From: Echinicola salinicaeni
GTDB lineage: Bacteria > Bacteroidota > Bacteroidia > Cytophagales > Cyclobacteriaceae
Assembly (NCBI RefSeq): GCF_014280965.1
Contig: NZ_JACODZ010000005.1
Coordinates: 310,001 to 374,000 of the forward strand
Direction: 5' to 3'
DNA: 64,000 bases
The position numbers were made by a program, and so were the translations under genes. Below, piece by piece: positions 26,897 through 36,400 of this stretch. Position 1 is the first letter of the stretch, and the number at the start of each line of letters is the position of its first letter. The notes below the pieces were generated by a model. It was not told the DNA's origin, did no database searches, and saw only the letters and a program-made list of their open reading frames with translations.

Positions 26897-27823
26897 TCAA
26901 GGGCTGAGAAAAATATTTTCAGCCTTTTTTAATTGCTCTTTAAGGTAATGCTCCAATTCTTTTCCTTCTTCCAATACTACTTCTCCCGGTAAGCCAAGGA
27001 TAAACCTCGCTATTCCTGGCAACTCTGGTATTTCTGATTCAAAATAATATTGATTTCTTTCTTTTATATAGGTATATGGCTTCGCATCAGGATGATCCTC
27101 CATAAGTAATTGGTAGGCTTTCTTCGAAAGTCTAAGTTTTACTTGAAATCGGTCCTTCCCAGTAAAACCAAACAATCCTTGCTCTAAGGATTCATGTAAA
27201 ACCTCGTAAACATGCTTATGAGAGCTAACTTTCACCTCGGTTATCCTCTCTAACTTAAAAAGTTTCATCTCCTTACTAGCAACTTCAAAAGCGTACACAG
27301 ATTCAAAATTACTTGTAAAAGCCACAGGTTCTACCAGTCTATCACTCACTGAATCACTACTAAGGGAATAATAATCTTTCAATAGCACTTGAAACTTATC
27401 CCTTATTGCCTCTCCTAGTTCATCCACAAATGTTCCTAAATGCGCATTGAACAACTGACTGACACCTTGCTGAAAATCAGAACGGTGATGGACCTTCTGC
27501 AGGATAGAATCCCTCAATAGGTTTTTCTTTCCATTTTTGCTCAACAAATCGGCTATAAAAGCTGTTTCATCATCAGTAAAGGTCCCATAGAAACTGTCAC
27601 TATGCTGATCCACCCTATCAACAATCTTAAACTTACCAAACTCCTTTTCTACCTGAAACCCCAATTCTTCCAATAATTTGAAATAGCGGTAGATGGTTCT
27701 TTTATCCGTACCCAAGGATTCTGCTAGCCGACCTACAGGTTTACCTATATTGGACCGTAGCAAATTGATTAATTTGAAAACCCTTAGTATTTTTTGTTGC
27801 TCAACACTTTTTGTTTTAGCCAT
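26897..27823 (-). CDS. HTH and WYL-type transcriptional regulator
   Basis: 308 aa. The N-terminal DeoR-like helix-turn-helix is VGRLAESLGTDKRTIYRYFKLLEELGF. The middle is mostly helical, and the C-terminal 150 residues look like a WYL-type ligand-sensing domain (YYSLSSDSVSDRLVEPVAFTS, then KLFKLERITEVKVS). WYL regulators often respond to nucleotides or nucleic acids and control DNA-repair or defence genes. The target is not evident. Convergent with the DUF4377 gene and divergent from the glycosyltransferase-like gene. Confidence 0.85.
   Translation of the reverse strand: MAKTKSVEQQKILRVFKLINLLRSNIGKPVGRLAESLGTDKRTIYRYFKLLEELGFQVEKEFGKFKIVDRVDQHSDSFYGTFTDDETAFIADLLSKNGKKNLLRDSILQKVHHRSDFQQGVSQLFNAHLGTFVDELGEAIRDKFQVLLKDYYSLSSDSVSDRLVEPVAFTSNFESVYAFEVASKEMKLFKLERITEVKVSSHKHVYEVLHESLEQGLFGFTGKDRFQVKLRLSKKAYQLLMEDHPDAKPYTYIKERNQYYFESEIPELPGIARFILGLPGEVVLEEGKELEHYLKEQLKKAENIFLSP
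26902..26930 (+). terminator. Terminator of the DUF4377 gene
   Basis: GGCTGAGAA (26902-26910) pairs with TTTTCAGCC (26916-26924), then TTTTTT. It lies over the last codons of the convergent WYL-type gene, so the two genes share their ends. Confidence 0.75.
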
Positions 27824-27942
27824 GACAAGTTAAATTTCAGAAAGCAATTTACGTCTAAGATTATAACTCCACACATTAAAGACACAAATTGTCAATTTTT
27901 CACCAAGAAACGATCCTCAAAACAATGAGGATATAAAAGTTT

Positions 27943-29607
27943 ATGGAAAAAAGCATAAAGCTCCACCAGCCCAACACCTACCTTGTTGCAGGTATCCTTC
28001 TTTTGATAGGCTATTGGTTTTTTGCTTATGATGGAATTACTTTCAGTGATGATGTGGCCTATATAATTTATGGTCAAAATTTCTGGATGGGAAATGATGT
28101 GATGACTGGGGAGCATTTCACTTTCAGGTGGGGCGCTTATATATTATCAGGACTCCTTACTTTCCTTTTTGGTTTCAATGATCGGATTGCTTCACTCTCC
28201 AGCCTGATCTACTATATAGGAGCCTTGATCCTTATATGGAGCATCATGCCAAAACCTTCTACCAAATTTTGGTTGGTATTATTCTTTATTTCCAATATAT
28301 ATTTGTTGCATTTCCTCCCCAAAGTGTACCCAGATTCCCCACTCTTATTCTGGACCGCATTAATTCCCTACTCAGCTTACTACCGATTTAAACGTCCCCT
28401 TGAATCAGGGCTATTAATGGCACTGGCCTTCTTTGTGGGATTTTGTACCAAGGAAACCATCATTTACCTAGCACCATTTCCTGTCATGCTTATGGTATTT
28501 GATTATTTAAAGGATAACGGTAAAAGCTTTTATTTATACTTTTTCGGCTTCGTGACCTTATTTTTCCTTGTATATTTAGGATACTTTGAATGGAAGTTTG
28601 AAGATGCTTTTTTTAGATTTCGAAGCATTCAAGAAGGGCACTATGTATCCCCCTACAGCTATTTTGACAAAAACTGGCTGATAATGTTGGAACGATTAAC
28701 TTTCATCCCTATCACGACTTTTGTAGAACGAACCTATTGGATTTGGATTGTCTTGTCCGTTCCCTCAATCGTCAGGGCTTTTTTAACTAAAAGAGACTTA
28801 CCCCTCATCTTTTCCTTATGTACCATCTGTATGATTATTGGTTTTTGGTTTATGAGTACCAGCTTCTCTTATTATAATCCCCTTCACCTAAACCCTAGGC
28901 ACTTGATAATTCTGATCCCTTTGCTATCTGCCAATATCGCTTTTGAAAACCACCGTTGGTTGGATAATTTCTTCTGGAACAAATTCTGTTCATTATGGAT
29001 AGCCTTCGGGGGATTCGTTGCGCTTTCTTTAATGGAATGGAATATTGCGATTTATTATTTCCTTTTTGCAGCGTGCCTCGCTTTTCTGACATCCAGATTA
29101 AGATTAGCAGGGATGGTGGCGCTCTTGATTCTTCCAGTTTTCATGGCTTTTAAAAATCAATCGGGCCTAAAAAATTATTCTCACTTCAAAGAAGCATTTA
29201 TCCAAAACCTTGAAAACAGTGACCATCATTCACCCTTAATAAGCCATCAATTTATTTGCGACAGTCAAGAAGTTATCCTAGGAAAACTATTACCTAAAAA
29301 GCGGGCAATTAGCTTAGAAGATTTTAAAGCTCAACCCTACTTAAACCCTCCTCAGAATTTCACTTTATTCATATATAAGTACAGCCAACATGCCTACCCT
29401 GACCAAACTTCCCTACTTCAAAAAGTAAGGGAATTTGCCAAACAAAATAACTATGTACAAACTGAAAGCATGGAAGACGAGTGGCTGCATATCATCGGGT
29501 TTGAGAGAATCAATCCATTATTACCGCTTCCCAAGGGCGAATATGCGGTTAACATTAAACCCAATCCTAAATTGTTCCCCCGGGGTTCCATTTCCTCCCG
29601 CCAATAG
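27943..29607 (+). CDS. Multi-pass membrane protein, GT39-like glycosyltransferase
   Basis: 554 aa with about ten transmembrane helices over residues 12-420 and a C-terminal soluble part. The first periplasmic loop carries GITFSDDVAYIIYGQ, where the Asp pair is in the position of the catalytic acidic residues of the C-type (ArnT/PMT-like) glycosyltransferase fold. Such enzymes use polyprenyl-phosphate sugars. The acceptor is unknown. The last 87 bp run antisense over the 3' end of the DUF5777 gene of module B, unusually long for a tail-to-tail overlap. Confidence 0.75.
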   Translation: MEKSIKLHQPNTYLVAGILLLIGYWFFAYDGITFSDDVAYIIYGQNFWMGNDVMTGEHFTFRWGAYILSGLLTFLFGFNDRIASLSSLIYYIGALILIWSIMPKPSTKFWLVLFFISNIYLLHFLPKVYPDSPLLFWTALIPYSAYYRFKRPLESGLLMALAFFVGFCTKETIIYLAPFPVMLMVFDYLKDNGKSFYLYFFGFVTLFFLVYLGYFEWKFEDAFFRFRSIQEGHYVSPYSYFDKNWLIMLERLTFIPITTFVERTYWIWIVLSVPSIVRAFLTKRDLPLIFSLCTICMIIGFWFMSTSFSYYNPLHLNPRHLIILIPLLSANIAFENHRWLDNFFWNKFCSLWIAFGGFVALSLMEWNIAIYYFLFAACLAFLTSRLRLAGMVALLILPVFMAFKNQSGLKNYSHFKEAFIQNLENSDHHSPLISHQFICDSQEVILGKLLPKKRAISLEDFKAQPYLNPPQNFTLFIYKYSQHAYPDQTSLLQKVREFAKQNNYVQTESMEDEWLHIIGFERINPLLPLPKGEYAVNIKPNPKLFPRGSISSRQ

Positions 29608-30381
29608 ATACTGCTCGTTTAATGCTTGGCTGGTCACAAAGTACATTTGAAAGACATGACCTCCTGCTTCCACATCTATTCCAACACCTAAATTACTTTT
29701 TAACTCATTGTTCAAATTAGGAATATACTGCAATGTCAAGGAAGATTTCCCTGTCACCTTATATTTGGCACTCAAACCTAAAGCCAAATACAAATTTTCA
29801 TCACCTTCTATCTGATAAAACTCAAAAGGACTGGTAAAATAGGCCAACATAGGGCTTAACTGGAAGCTAAAGCTGTCATTGAACTTTCTGGCAAACATTA
29901 CCTGAGCCTTATAGCTGGTTCTATCCGCAAAGGAGACTTCTGTTTCTTCTATAAAACTATAATCAGAAGTGTTTACTCCTGCTCCAGCCATTAGGCTTAT
30001 TGAAATTGGACGGCTGTTATCATAGCTTTGACTCATCAAATGATACCGACCATATAAATCATACACTTTGTCCAAGCTGGACCTGGAAAGTCCCAGTGAG
30101 AATTTTTCGGTCATTCCATATTCAAAACCAATCATAATATTGGCACCATAGTCAAGCCCAAAAAAGTTTTGTACGCCTCCATCCAATGCCCCAAAAGTAT
30201 GCATTATGGCCAGATGCAAACCTTTTTTCTCTATTGGCTCTACGGTCAACAAATTAATATGTCTAGGGGCATGGAAGATCAGGTCCTCTTCCTTGTTTGG
30301 TTCAGCAGGTTTTCTTTCCAACTGAGCTTGAGCTACAAAAGCCGTTAACAATAATGATAATATTAAAAGTGAAGTTTTCAT
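29521..30381 (-). CDS. DUF5777 family outer-membrane beta-barrel protein (module B)
   Basis: 286 aa with a signal peptide ending near FVAQAQL. It is a clear paralogue of the module A barrel at 1367-2275: both have HAPRHINLLTVEP or the corresponding block, FGALDGGVQNFFGLDYGANI, GFEYGMTEKFSLGLSRSS and VDVEAGGHVFQMYFVTSQALNE-type endings (here GIDVEAGGHVFQMYFVTS). Function unknown. It follows the YceI gene by 8 bp and is the last gene of a Rieske-YceI-DUF5777 operon. Its 3' end overlaps the convergent membrane glycosyltransferase gene by 87 bp. Confidence 0.88.
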   Translation of the reverse strand: MKTSLLILSLLLTAFVAQAQLERKPAEPNKEEDLIFHAPRHINLLTVEPIEKKGLHLAIMHTFGALDGGVQNFFGLDYGANIMIGFEYGMTEKFSLGLSRSSLDKVYDLYGRYHLMSQSYDNSRPISISLMAGAGVNTSDYSFIEETEVSFADRTSYKAQVMFARKFNDSFSFQLSPMLAYFTSPFEFYQIEGDENLYLALGLSAKYKVTGKSSLTLQYIPNLNNELKSNLGVGIDVEAGGHVFQMYFVTSQALNEQYLLAGGNGTPGEQFRIGFNVNRIFALGKR

Positions 30382-30389
30382 GGTTTTGC

Positions 30390-30947
30390 TTATTTCTTTA
30401 GACTGACATTAATGGTAACTATTTGTTTCTCTGAAAGCTCATAAAACATCACTTTTGGAATTGCTATGTCATGGTCACCCAATAGGACTTCAAATTTAGC
30501 GCTCAAATGCAGCGTGTTTTTTTCCTGATCCTGCTTGATTTCCCCATTGATTTCCATCTCTCTTTCCACTCCGTGAATTTTAAATTTCCCCACTGCAGTT
30601 ACTTTTTGCCCATTTTCAAATGAACTAATCATCTCTTCATTCAGGCCTCTTATTTCCCCAGTAAATTCAGCATAAGGAAAATCTTCAGTTTCCAGGTAAT
30701 TCTCTCTCATATGTCTATCTCTCAAGCCAATCCCTGTTTTCAAGGTATTCAGGTCTATATAAAAATCCACCAAATTTTTGTCCAAGTCCACCAAGCCGTT
30801 TAGCTGGTCTGACTTCCCCGTAAATTCATTCAGAGAGGCTCGGGAGAGAAACTCTGCATGGCCACTTTCAGTAATAAATTCTTGGCAAAAGGCTTTTTGG
30901 GTACTCCCTAAAAAGGCTAAATAGAATATGATAAAGAGCTTTTTCAT
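30390..30947 (-). CDS. YceI family periplasmic protein (module B)
   Basis: 185 aa. A signal peptide ends near TQKAFCQ. The YceI domain contains GHAEFLSRASLNEFTGKSDQL, the MRENYLETEDFPYAEFTGEI block, TAVGKFKIHGVEREMEINGEI and LGDHDIAIPKVMFYELSEKQI. It is close in layout to the module A YceI at 2272-2808. It is 7 bp after the Rieske gene and 8 bp before the DUF5777 gene, so all three are surely one transcript. A polyprenyl ligand is possible from family knowledge. Confidence 0.92.
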   Translation of the reverse strand: MKKLFIIFYLAFLGSTQKAFCQEFITESGHAEFLSRASLNEFTGKSDQLNGLVDLDKNLVDFYIDLNTLKTGIGLRDRHMRENYLETEDFPYAEFTGEIRGLNEEMISSFENGQKVTAVGKFKIHGVEREMEINGEIKQDQEKNTLHLSAKFEVLLGDHDIAIPKVMFYELSEKQIVTINVSLKK

Positions 30948-30954
30948 GATAAGA

Positions 30955-31458
30955 TTATTTCATGATTGTTAGAATATCGTCCTGTAACATGGTCGAATAA
31001 GAAGTCAATGGAGAGCTAGCCGGTCCATTGGCAACCGAACCATCTGTGGTAAACCTGGACCCATGACAGCCACAAACAAACTGACTGCTTTGAAATTTCC
31101 AATTATCAGCGCAATTGGAGTGGGTACAAACAGATGTCAAAGCACTGAACATATCATTACCTATATTCACCACCAGAACTCTTGCTTCACTGACCAAAAG
31201 CCATCCTCCATTGGTTTTGAGACCCGACTGTTTACTTAGATCAATAGTCACGGTACCTCCCGAAACCTCAATACCGTTCCCTGAATCATCACCTCCTGAA
31301 TCATCTGGGCTTGAAGGATCCATATCTTCTGAGCTGCTGCAGGCGGTAAAAAATGACATTCCAAATAGGGACATCACAGATAATGAACCTGTCTTTAATA
31401 GGAACTCTCTCCTATCCTGAGTGAGCTTTCCTGCCTTTGTATTTGTAAGTTGCTTCAT
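30955..31458 (-). CDS. Rieske 2Fe-2S lipoprotein (module B)
   Basis: 167 aa. The N-terminus has a twin-arginine-like QDRREFLLKTGS segment and a lipobox FFTAC (Cys40), so it is probably a Tat-exported lipoprotein. The 2Fe-2S ligands are Cys111 and His113 (CTHSNC) with Cys129 and His132 (CGCHGS). Cys116 and Cys131 are placed to form the disulfide of high-potential Rieske proteins. There is a Ser/Asp/Gly-rich linker at 41-65. No cytochrome b gene is adjacent, so it is not a standard bc1 subunit. It heads the operon with YceI and DUF5777. Confidence 0.92.
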   Translation of the reverse strand: MKQLTNTKAGKLTQDRREFLLKTGSLSVMSLFGMSFFTACSSSEDMDPSSPDDSGGDDSGNGIEVSGGTVTIDLSKQSGLKTNGGWLLVSEARVLVVNIGNDMFSALTSVCTHSNCADNWKFQSSQFVCGCHGSRFTTDGSVANGPASSPLTSYSTMLQDDILTIMK

Positions 31459-31762
31459 GCATTAACCTACGCATTCCAAAGTGCAATTGGATCATAGACA
31501 AATTAGAACTACTCCTACCGATATCATGAAATATCTCACAATTTTAGGGATTGATATATTTGAGCAAATAGTATATAGACTCTCAAAAAATGTAAATTAA
31601 ACAGTAATAAAATGGGCTTATTTCTTATCATTTAGTGTTTGAAAGCACTAAGAATTCAAACTGTAAACAGACTCCTATATTCACATTATTTAACTTTATC
31701 CTTACTTGATATTAATGGTACTTTGTCAGTCATCATATGACTATAAGGAAAACACCTTTTCA
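31459..31762. other. Intergenic region before the Rieske gene
   Basis: 304 bp between the minus-strand hypothetical gene at 31763 and the Rieske start. AT-rich, presumably with the module B promoter. I see no box matching the Fnr-like motif, and no convincing gene. Confidence 0.4.
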
Positions 31763-32290
31763 TTAATATTCCTTCCTTTTCAAAATTTCAGAGACAACAA
31801 TAGCATCTTTAAGGGATTGGGGATCCTTTAACATTCTCCTGTACCTGTTATAGCTGGCCCCTTCCTCAGCCACATCTTCTACTTCTTTTAATATTTTCTT
31901 ATCACTATCGATTTCTACCTGATCGTCCAATTTAACCAAAGCCTTGCCCTTTTCTACATGATCGGCTTGGTAAGTACCTTCATAATATTTTATTTCAGGC
32001 TGTCGCCTAACTGGCTCAGGGGCTGCTTCTACTTTGGGATAGTCTGTATCCTCCGTTTTCTGAACCACTTCTTCCTCTCTCTCCTCAACATCGGCTTCTT
32101 TCTGTTGACCTTGCCTAATTTCCCTTAAAAGTTCCTCAAAAGACAAAGGCTTATTGCCTGGCTGTTCATCCATTGCCCCCTCTCCCATCTCATCAACTTC
32201 CTGTCCCTCACCTTTTTTCTTTTTAGTAAGTGCATTGACTATAAAAAATATTATCGAGATGATAATATAGATCCAAGTTCCATTATCCAC
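31763..32290 (-). CDS. Conserved hypothetical single-pass membrane protein
   Basis: 175 aa. One N-terminal transmembrane helix (WIYIIISIIFFIVNAL) is followed by KKKK, placing the rest in the cytoplasm. The body is highly charged and probably disordered, with LSFEELLREIRQGQQ in the middle and a conserved-looking end, DPQSLKDAIVVSEILKRKEY. Similar short proteins ending in AIxxSEILxRKY are found in Bacteroidota. No function known. Transcribed alone. Confidence 0.75.
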   Translation of the reverse strand: MDNGTWIYIIISIIFFIVNALTKKKKGEGQEVDEMGEGAMDEQPGNKPLSFEELLREIRQGQQKEADVEEREEEVVQKTEDTDYPKVEAAPEPVRRQPEIKYYEGTYQADHVEKGKALVKLDDQVEIDSDKKILKEVEDVAEEGASYNRYRRMLKDPQSLKDAIVVSEILKRKEY

Positions 32291-32512
32291 TGTTTCGCTA
32301 TTTTTTGTTTAAAACTAAGATAGCAAAAATTATCCAATGTATACATTTATTAAAAACAAGTCATTTATAAAAGTATCCCTAATACTCCTTTTAAAATTTA
32401 GCATATCTCTATCCTACTTCTCTAAGCTTAAATCTACCTACCAGATCCAAATGGTTCATCATAAAATATTATTTTGTTATATTAATAAATCAAACCTTAA
32501 ATCCTAAAAAAC

Positions 32513-33223
32513 ATGACTGATGAAAGATTGAAAATTTGGATAGGATTATTAAGATGGGCAGTAGCATCGGTAGGCTTGGTGATCATGACCACGATTATTA
32601 ATGCAGGCTTTAAGGACCGTGAAATAGGGATAACCGAACTTCAAGAATATGATAAATATGTTTCAATCGTGACGGACAATTCCAAAATTTCAGAAAAAAG
32701 GTTGTTGGCTCAATATTTCTCACACATCACACCATCAGAAAAACTAAGGGAGGGATGGGAATCATATTATGAGGCTGTAGACAAGGAATACAAGGATTTA
32801 ATGGCACAAAGAAGACAGAAGCAAAATCAGCTTTTTGAAATGGAAAACAAAAGGGATTCCGCATCTACCCCTCAAATCAAAGAACTTGAAAAAGAAATAG
32901 AAAAAATTGACAATGAACTGACGCCTACATTTTCCAGCACCTCAAAAGATTATAGCGCAGCAATAGCATGGGAAAGGGTGGGGTTCGAGAAGTTGTTTAG
33001 TAAAGAACTAAGAGAGGCAATATTGGCCTTTGAAAATGCAGAAAAAAGTTATAATTCATTTCACCAAGTCTACGAAATAGCCAATTTTTTGAAGTCAAGA
33101 TCAGCATCCAACAATCTACACGACGAAGACTTTTGGAACAGCATATATGAAAAACTACTATCAGATTATTCCTGGAAAATGCCAATTGAAGCAAAATCAA
33201 AACTTGAGGAATTAGTGCTATAA
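32513..33223 (+). CDS. Hypothetical protein with N-terminal membrane helix and coiled coil
   Basis: 236 aa. Residues 8-28 (LLRWAVASVGLVIMTTIINA) form a likely transmembrane helix. Residues 85-125 are a Lys/Glu/Gln-rich coiled coil (MAQRRQKQNQLFEMENKRD), followed by a more globular helical region near 145-200 that could be TPR-like (LREAILAFENAEKSYNSFHQVYEIA). I do not recognise the family. It precedes smc by about 210 bp with its own presumed terminator, so a link with smc is not implied. Confidence 0.7.
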   Translation: MTDERLKIWIGLLRWAVASVGLVIMTTIINAGFKDREIGITELQEYDKYVSIVTDNSKISEKRLLAQYFSHITPSEKLREGWESYYEAVDKEYKDLMAQRRQKQNQLFEMENKRDSASTPQIKELEKEIEKIDNELTPTFSSTSKDYSAAIAWERVGFEKLFSKELREAILAFENAEKSYNSFHQVYEIANFLKSRSASNNLHDEDFWNSIYEKLLSDYSWKMPIEAKSKLEELVL

Positions 33224-33318
33224 TTTAGTTGTAATCTCCTCTGAAGGGCCAGATTGCATCCCCTATTCCAATTTCCCTTTGACTTAAAGGAAATCTTTCT
33301 CCAAATTGTGAAACTGTT

Positions 33319-33341
33319 CAGTAAAAATCTACTGTTTTTTT
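33319..33341 (+). terminator. Weak terminator
   Basis: A short stem CAGTA (33319-33323) with TACTG (33330-33334) followed by TTTTTTT, after the hypothetical gene and before smc. Confidence 0.4.
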
Positions 33342-33375
33342 AAAACCATCAAAACCAAGGAACTACAAATTCCCA

Positions 33376-33406
33376 TTTGCTTATTAACCCGATCTGATTA
33401 ATTTTG
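33376..33406 (+). promoter_or_regulatory. Predicted smc promoter
   Basis: TTTG at 33376-33379, a 19-bp spacer, and TAATTTTG at 33399-33406 match the Bacteroidota promoter TTTG-N19-TAnnTTTG exactly. The smc start lies 30 bp downstream. Confidence 0.75.
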
Positions 33407-33436
33407 TTTGTCTTAATCTATTTTATTTAAGCATAC

Positions 33437-36400
33437 ATGCAGCTAACCAAGCTTGAAATCAAAGGTTTTAAAAGTTTTGGGGACAAGGTCTCCATCCATT
33501 TTGACAAGGGCATTACAGGAATCGTAGGCCCGAATGGATGTGGAAAGTCCAATGTTGTGGATGCCATCCGCTGGGTACTGGGTGAGCAAAAAACCCGGGC
33601 ACTTCGCTCCGATAAAATGGAAAATGTGATTTTCAATGGTACCAAAAACAGGAAACCTACCAATCTGGCTGAGGTGTCCCTAACCTTTGAAAACACCAAA
33701 AACCTGCTTCCTACCGAATACACCCATGTCACCATCACCCGTCGTTACTACCGTTCTGGGGAAAGTGAATATTTACTCAATGGCATTGCCTGTCGTCTTA
33801 AGGACATCAATAACCTCTTTATGGACACGGGTATCCAATCCAACAGCTATGCCATCATCGAACTGAAAATGATTGATGAGTTGCTCAATGACAAGAACAA
33901 CTCCCGTAGGGACCTCTTTGAGGAAGCTGCCGGTATTTCCAAGTTCAAGACCCGTAAGAAGGAAACACTTAAAAAGCTGGAAGATACTGATGCAGACCTT
34001 GACAGGGTGGAAGATCTCTTATATGAGATTGAGAAAAACCTCAAATCCCTGGAAAAGCAGGCCAAGCAGGCTGCTAAATACTTTGAAATCAAAAAATCCT
34101 ATAAGGCATCAAGCATTGCCTTGGCCAAAATCAGTGTAAAAACCCATACTGACAACCTGATTGGTGCCAATGAAAGGATCAATGCGGAAAATGATCGCAA
34201 ATTACAGCTCAATAACCAGATAACAACCAAGGAAGCAGAATTGGAAAAATCCAAGTCTGAACAGATCCATAAAGAAAAGCTCCTCTCCTCCAGACAAAAA
34301 ACGCTCAACGAGCATGTCAACAAAATCAGACAGTTTGAGAGTGAGAAAAAAATCAAAAACGAACGTCTTCGATTCTTGGAAGACCGGTCAATGAAGCTCC
34401 GAGAGCAAATCGATCAAGACCGAAAATCCAATGACCGTGCGGGCTTTAGTATTCGATCACTCGAGCAAGAAAAGGAAGTAGCTGAAAAGCTTTTGTCGGA
34501 AAAGGAGCTTACTGTAGAAAATCTAAAAGCAGAATACGAAGAACAAAAATCAGCCCATGCCATTCTCCAAGAAAGGCAAAAAGTGCTCAGCAAAGATTTC
34601 TCAACCCGCAAAGACACTATCTACCAACTCAGCAAAGAACTGGAGATCAAGCAAATTCAGCTTTCCTCCCTAAAGCAAGAATTGGAAAAAACCGCTTCGG
34701 ACGATAATAGTCAGGAAGCCAACTTAGCTGAGTTTGAAGAAAAAATGCTGGTACTGAAAGATGAGTTGGATGAAAAAACCGATCGCATCACCCAGCTAAA
34801 GGCCAAGGAAGAGGATCAAAACCATAAAATTGAAGAATCCAACCATACCATAGAACTGATTAGGGAAGAGGTTACCCAGTTGGGAAGGAAACTGGACGCC
34901 AAATCCAATGAGTTTAACCTTACCAAATCCTTGGTTGAAAACTTAGAGGGTTTCCCCGAAGCCATCAAGTTCTTAAAAAAGAATTCAGACTGGGGTAAGG
35001 ACACTCCCCTTCTTTCGGATATTCTGACGACCAGCGAAAACTATCGTGTGGCCATTGAGAATTATCTTGAAAGCTATATGAATTATTATGTGGTGGACAC
35101 AGAGGACCAAGCCATTGCTGCAGTAAACCTACTAAGTGATGCCGCTAGAGGAAAAGCCAACTTCTTCGTACTAGAGCATTTTGAGCGTTTCAAACCCTCC
35201 ACCAATAAACTGTTTGCCAATGCTACAGCTGCTACAGAAATCATTGAATATGATGAAAAGTACGCCAAGCTAATCAGTTATATCCTGGATGATGTTTATA
35301 TTGTCCAAGGTGAGATCAAAGACATTCCTGAAGATAATGACACCATTTTCATTACGGAAAGCGGAAAATTCACTAAGCGTAAATTCAGCATTTCTGGTGG
35401 TTCAGTTGGACTCTTCGAAGGTAAGCGAATTGGCCGGGCAAAGAATCTTGAGAAGCTGGAAGTTGAGATCAAGGAGCTGAACAAAAAGGTCAGTGCTGCA
35501 AGGTCCAATTTGGACAAAAAAGTCAGTGACCTGATGAAACTGAAAGAAGTCTCTTATAAGAAGGACATTGAAGACCTTCAATCTGAAATTTCTGAGGTCA
35601 ACCAGCAATATATCTCCATCAAAACCAAAAAGGAGCAGTTGGCAGAAATGCTATCCACCAATGCCAATAAACGGGAAGACATCCTAGAAAAGATTGACAG
35701 CTTAAGCGAAGAAGTCAATGAAATCGGTCCAAAGCTGGATGAGGAAAAAAATGGTTTTGACGGCATGGAGGAAGAGATCGAAATCATCAATGAGCAATTG
35801 CTTACTGAAGAGGAAAACTTGTCCGTCCGTTCCAGTAATTACAACCAAGAAAACATCCAATACCATCAGCACTTAAATAAAGTCAATAGCCTTGAGCAAG
35901 AAATTTCCTTTAAGAAAAGTGCTTTTGAAAACAGTAAGGAAAGGATAGAGAAATCCCAATCCGAACTCAGTACAATTGATCAAGAAATTAGGGGACTTCT
36001 GGACAATAATGAGATCAAGGATGATGAATTGATCGAATTATATACCGAAAAAGAGACCATTGAAATCGGCGTTACTGAAGCTGAAAAAGATTACTATGCC
36101 TCCAGAGGCGATATCGACGAAATGGAAAAAGGCATCCGTGAGCTTTCCAAGCAAAAAGAAGGGATCGATGCCCTAATCATGGAATTGCAAAATACCCTTA
36201 ACGAGATCAAGCTTAAGCTTTCCAGCATGAAGGAGAGATTAAGTGTGGAATTTGAAATCGATTTGGATAACCTGATTCAAGAAGATCCTGAGGTCGATCC
36301 TGAATACCAGGAAAAGGATGAGGAGCAAATCCGTGAGGAAGTCCAAAAGGCCAAACAAAGATTGGAAAAAATGGGACCGATCAACCCCATGGCCATGGAG

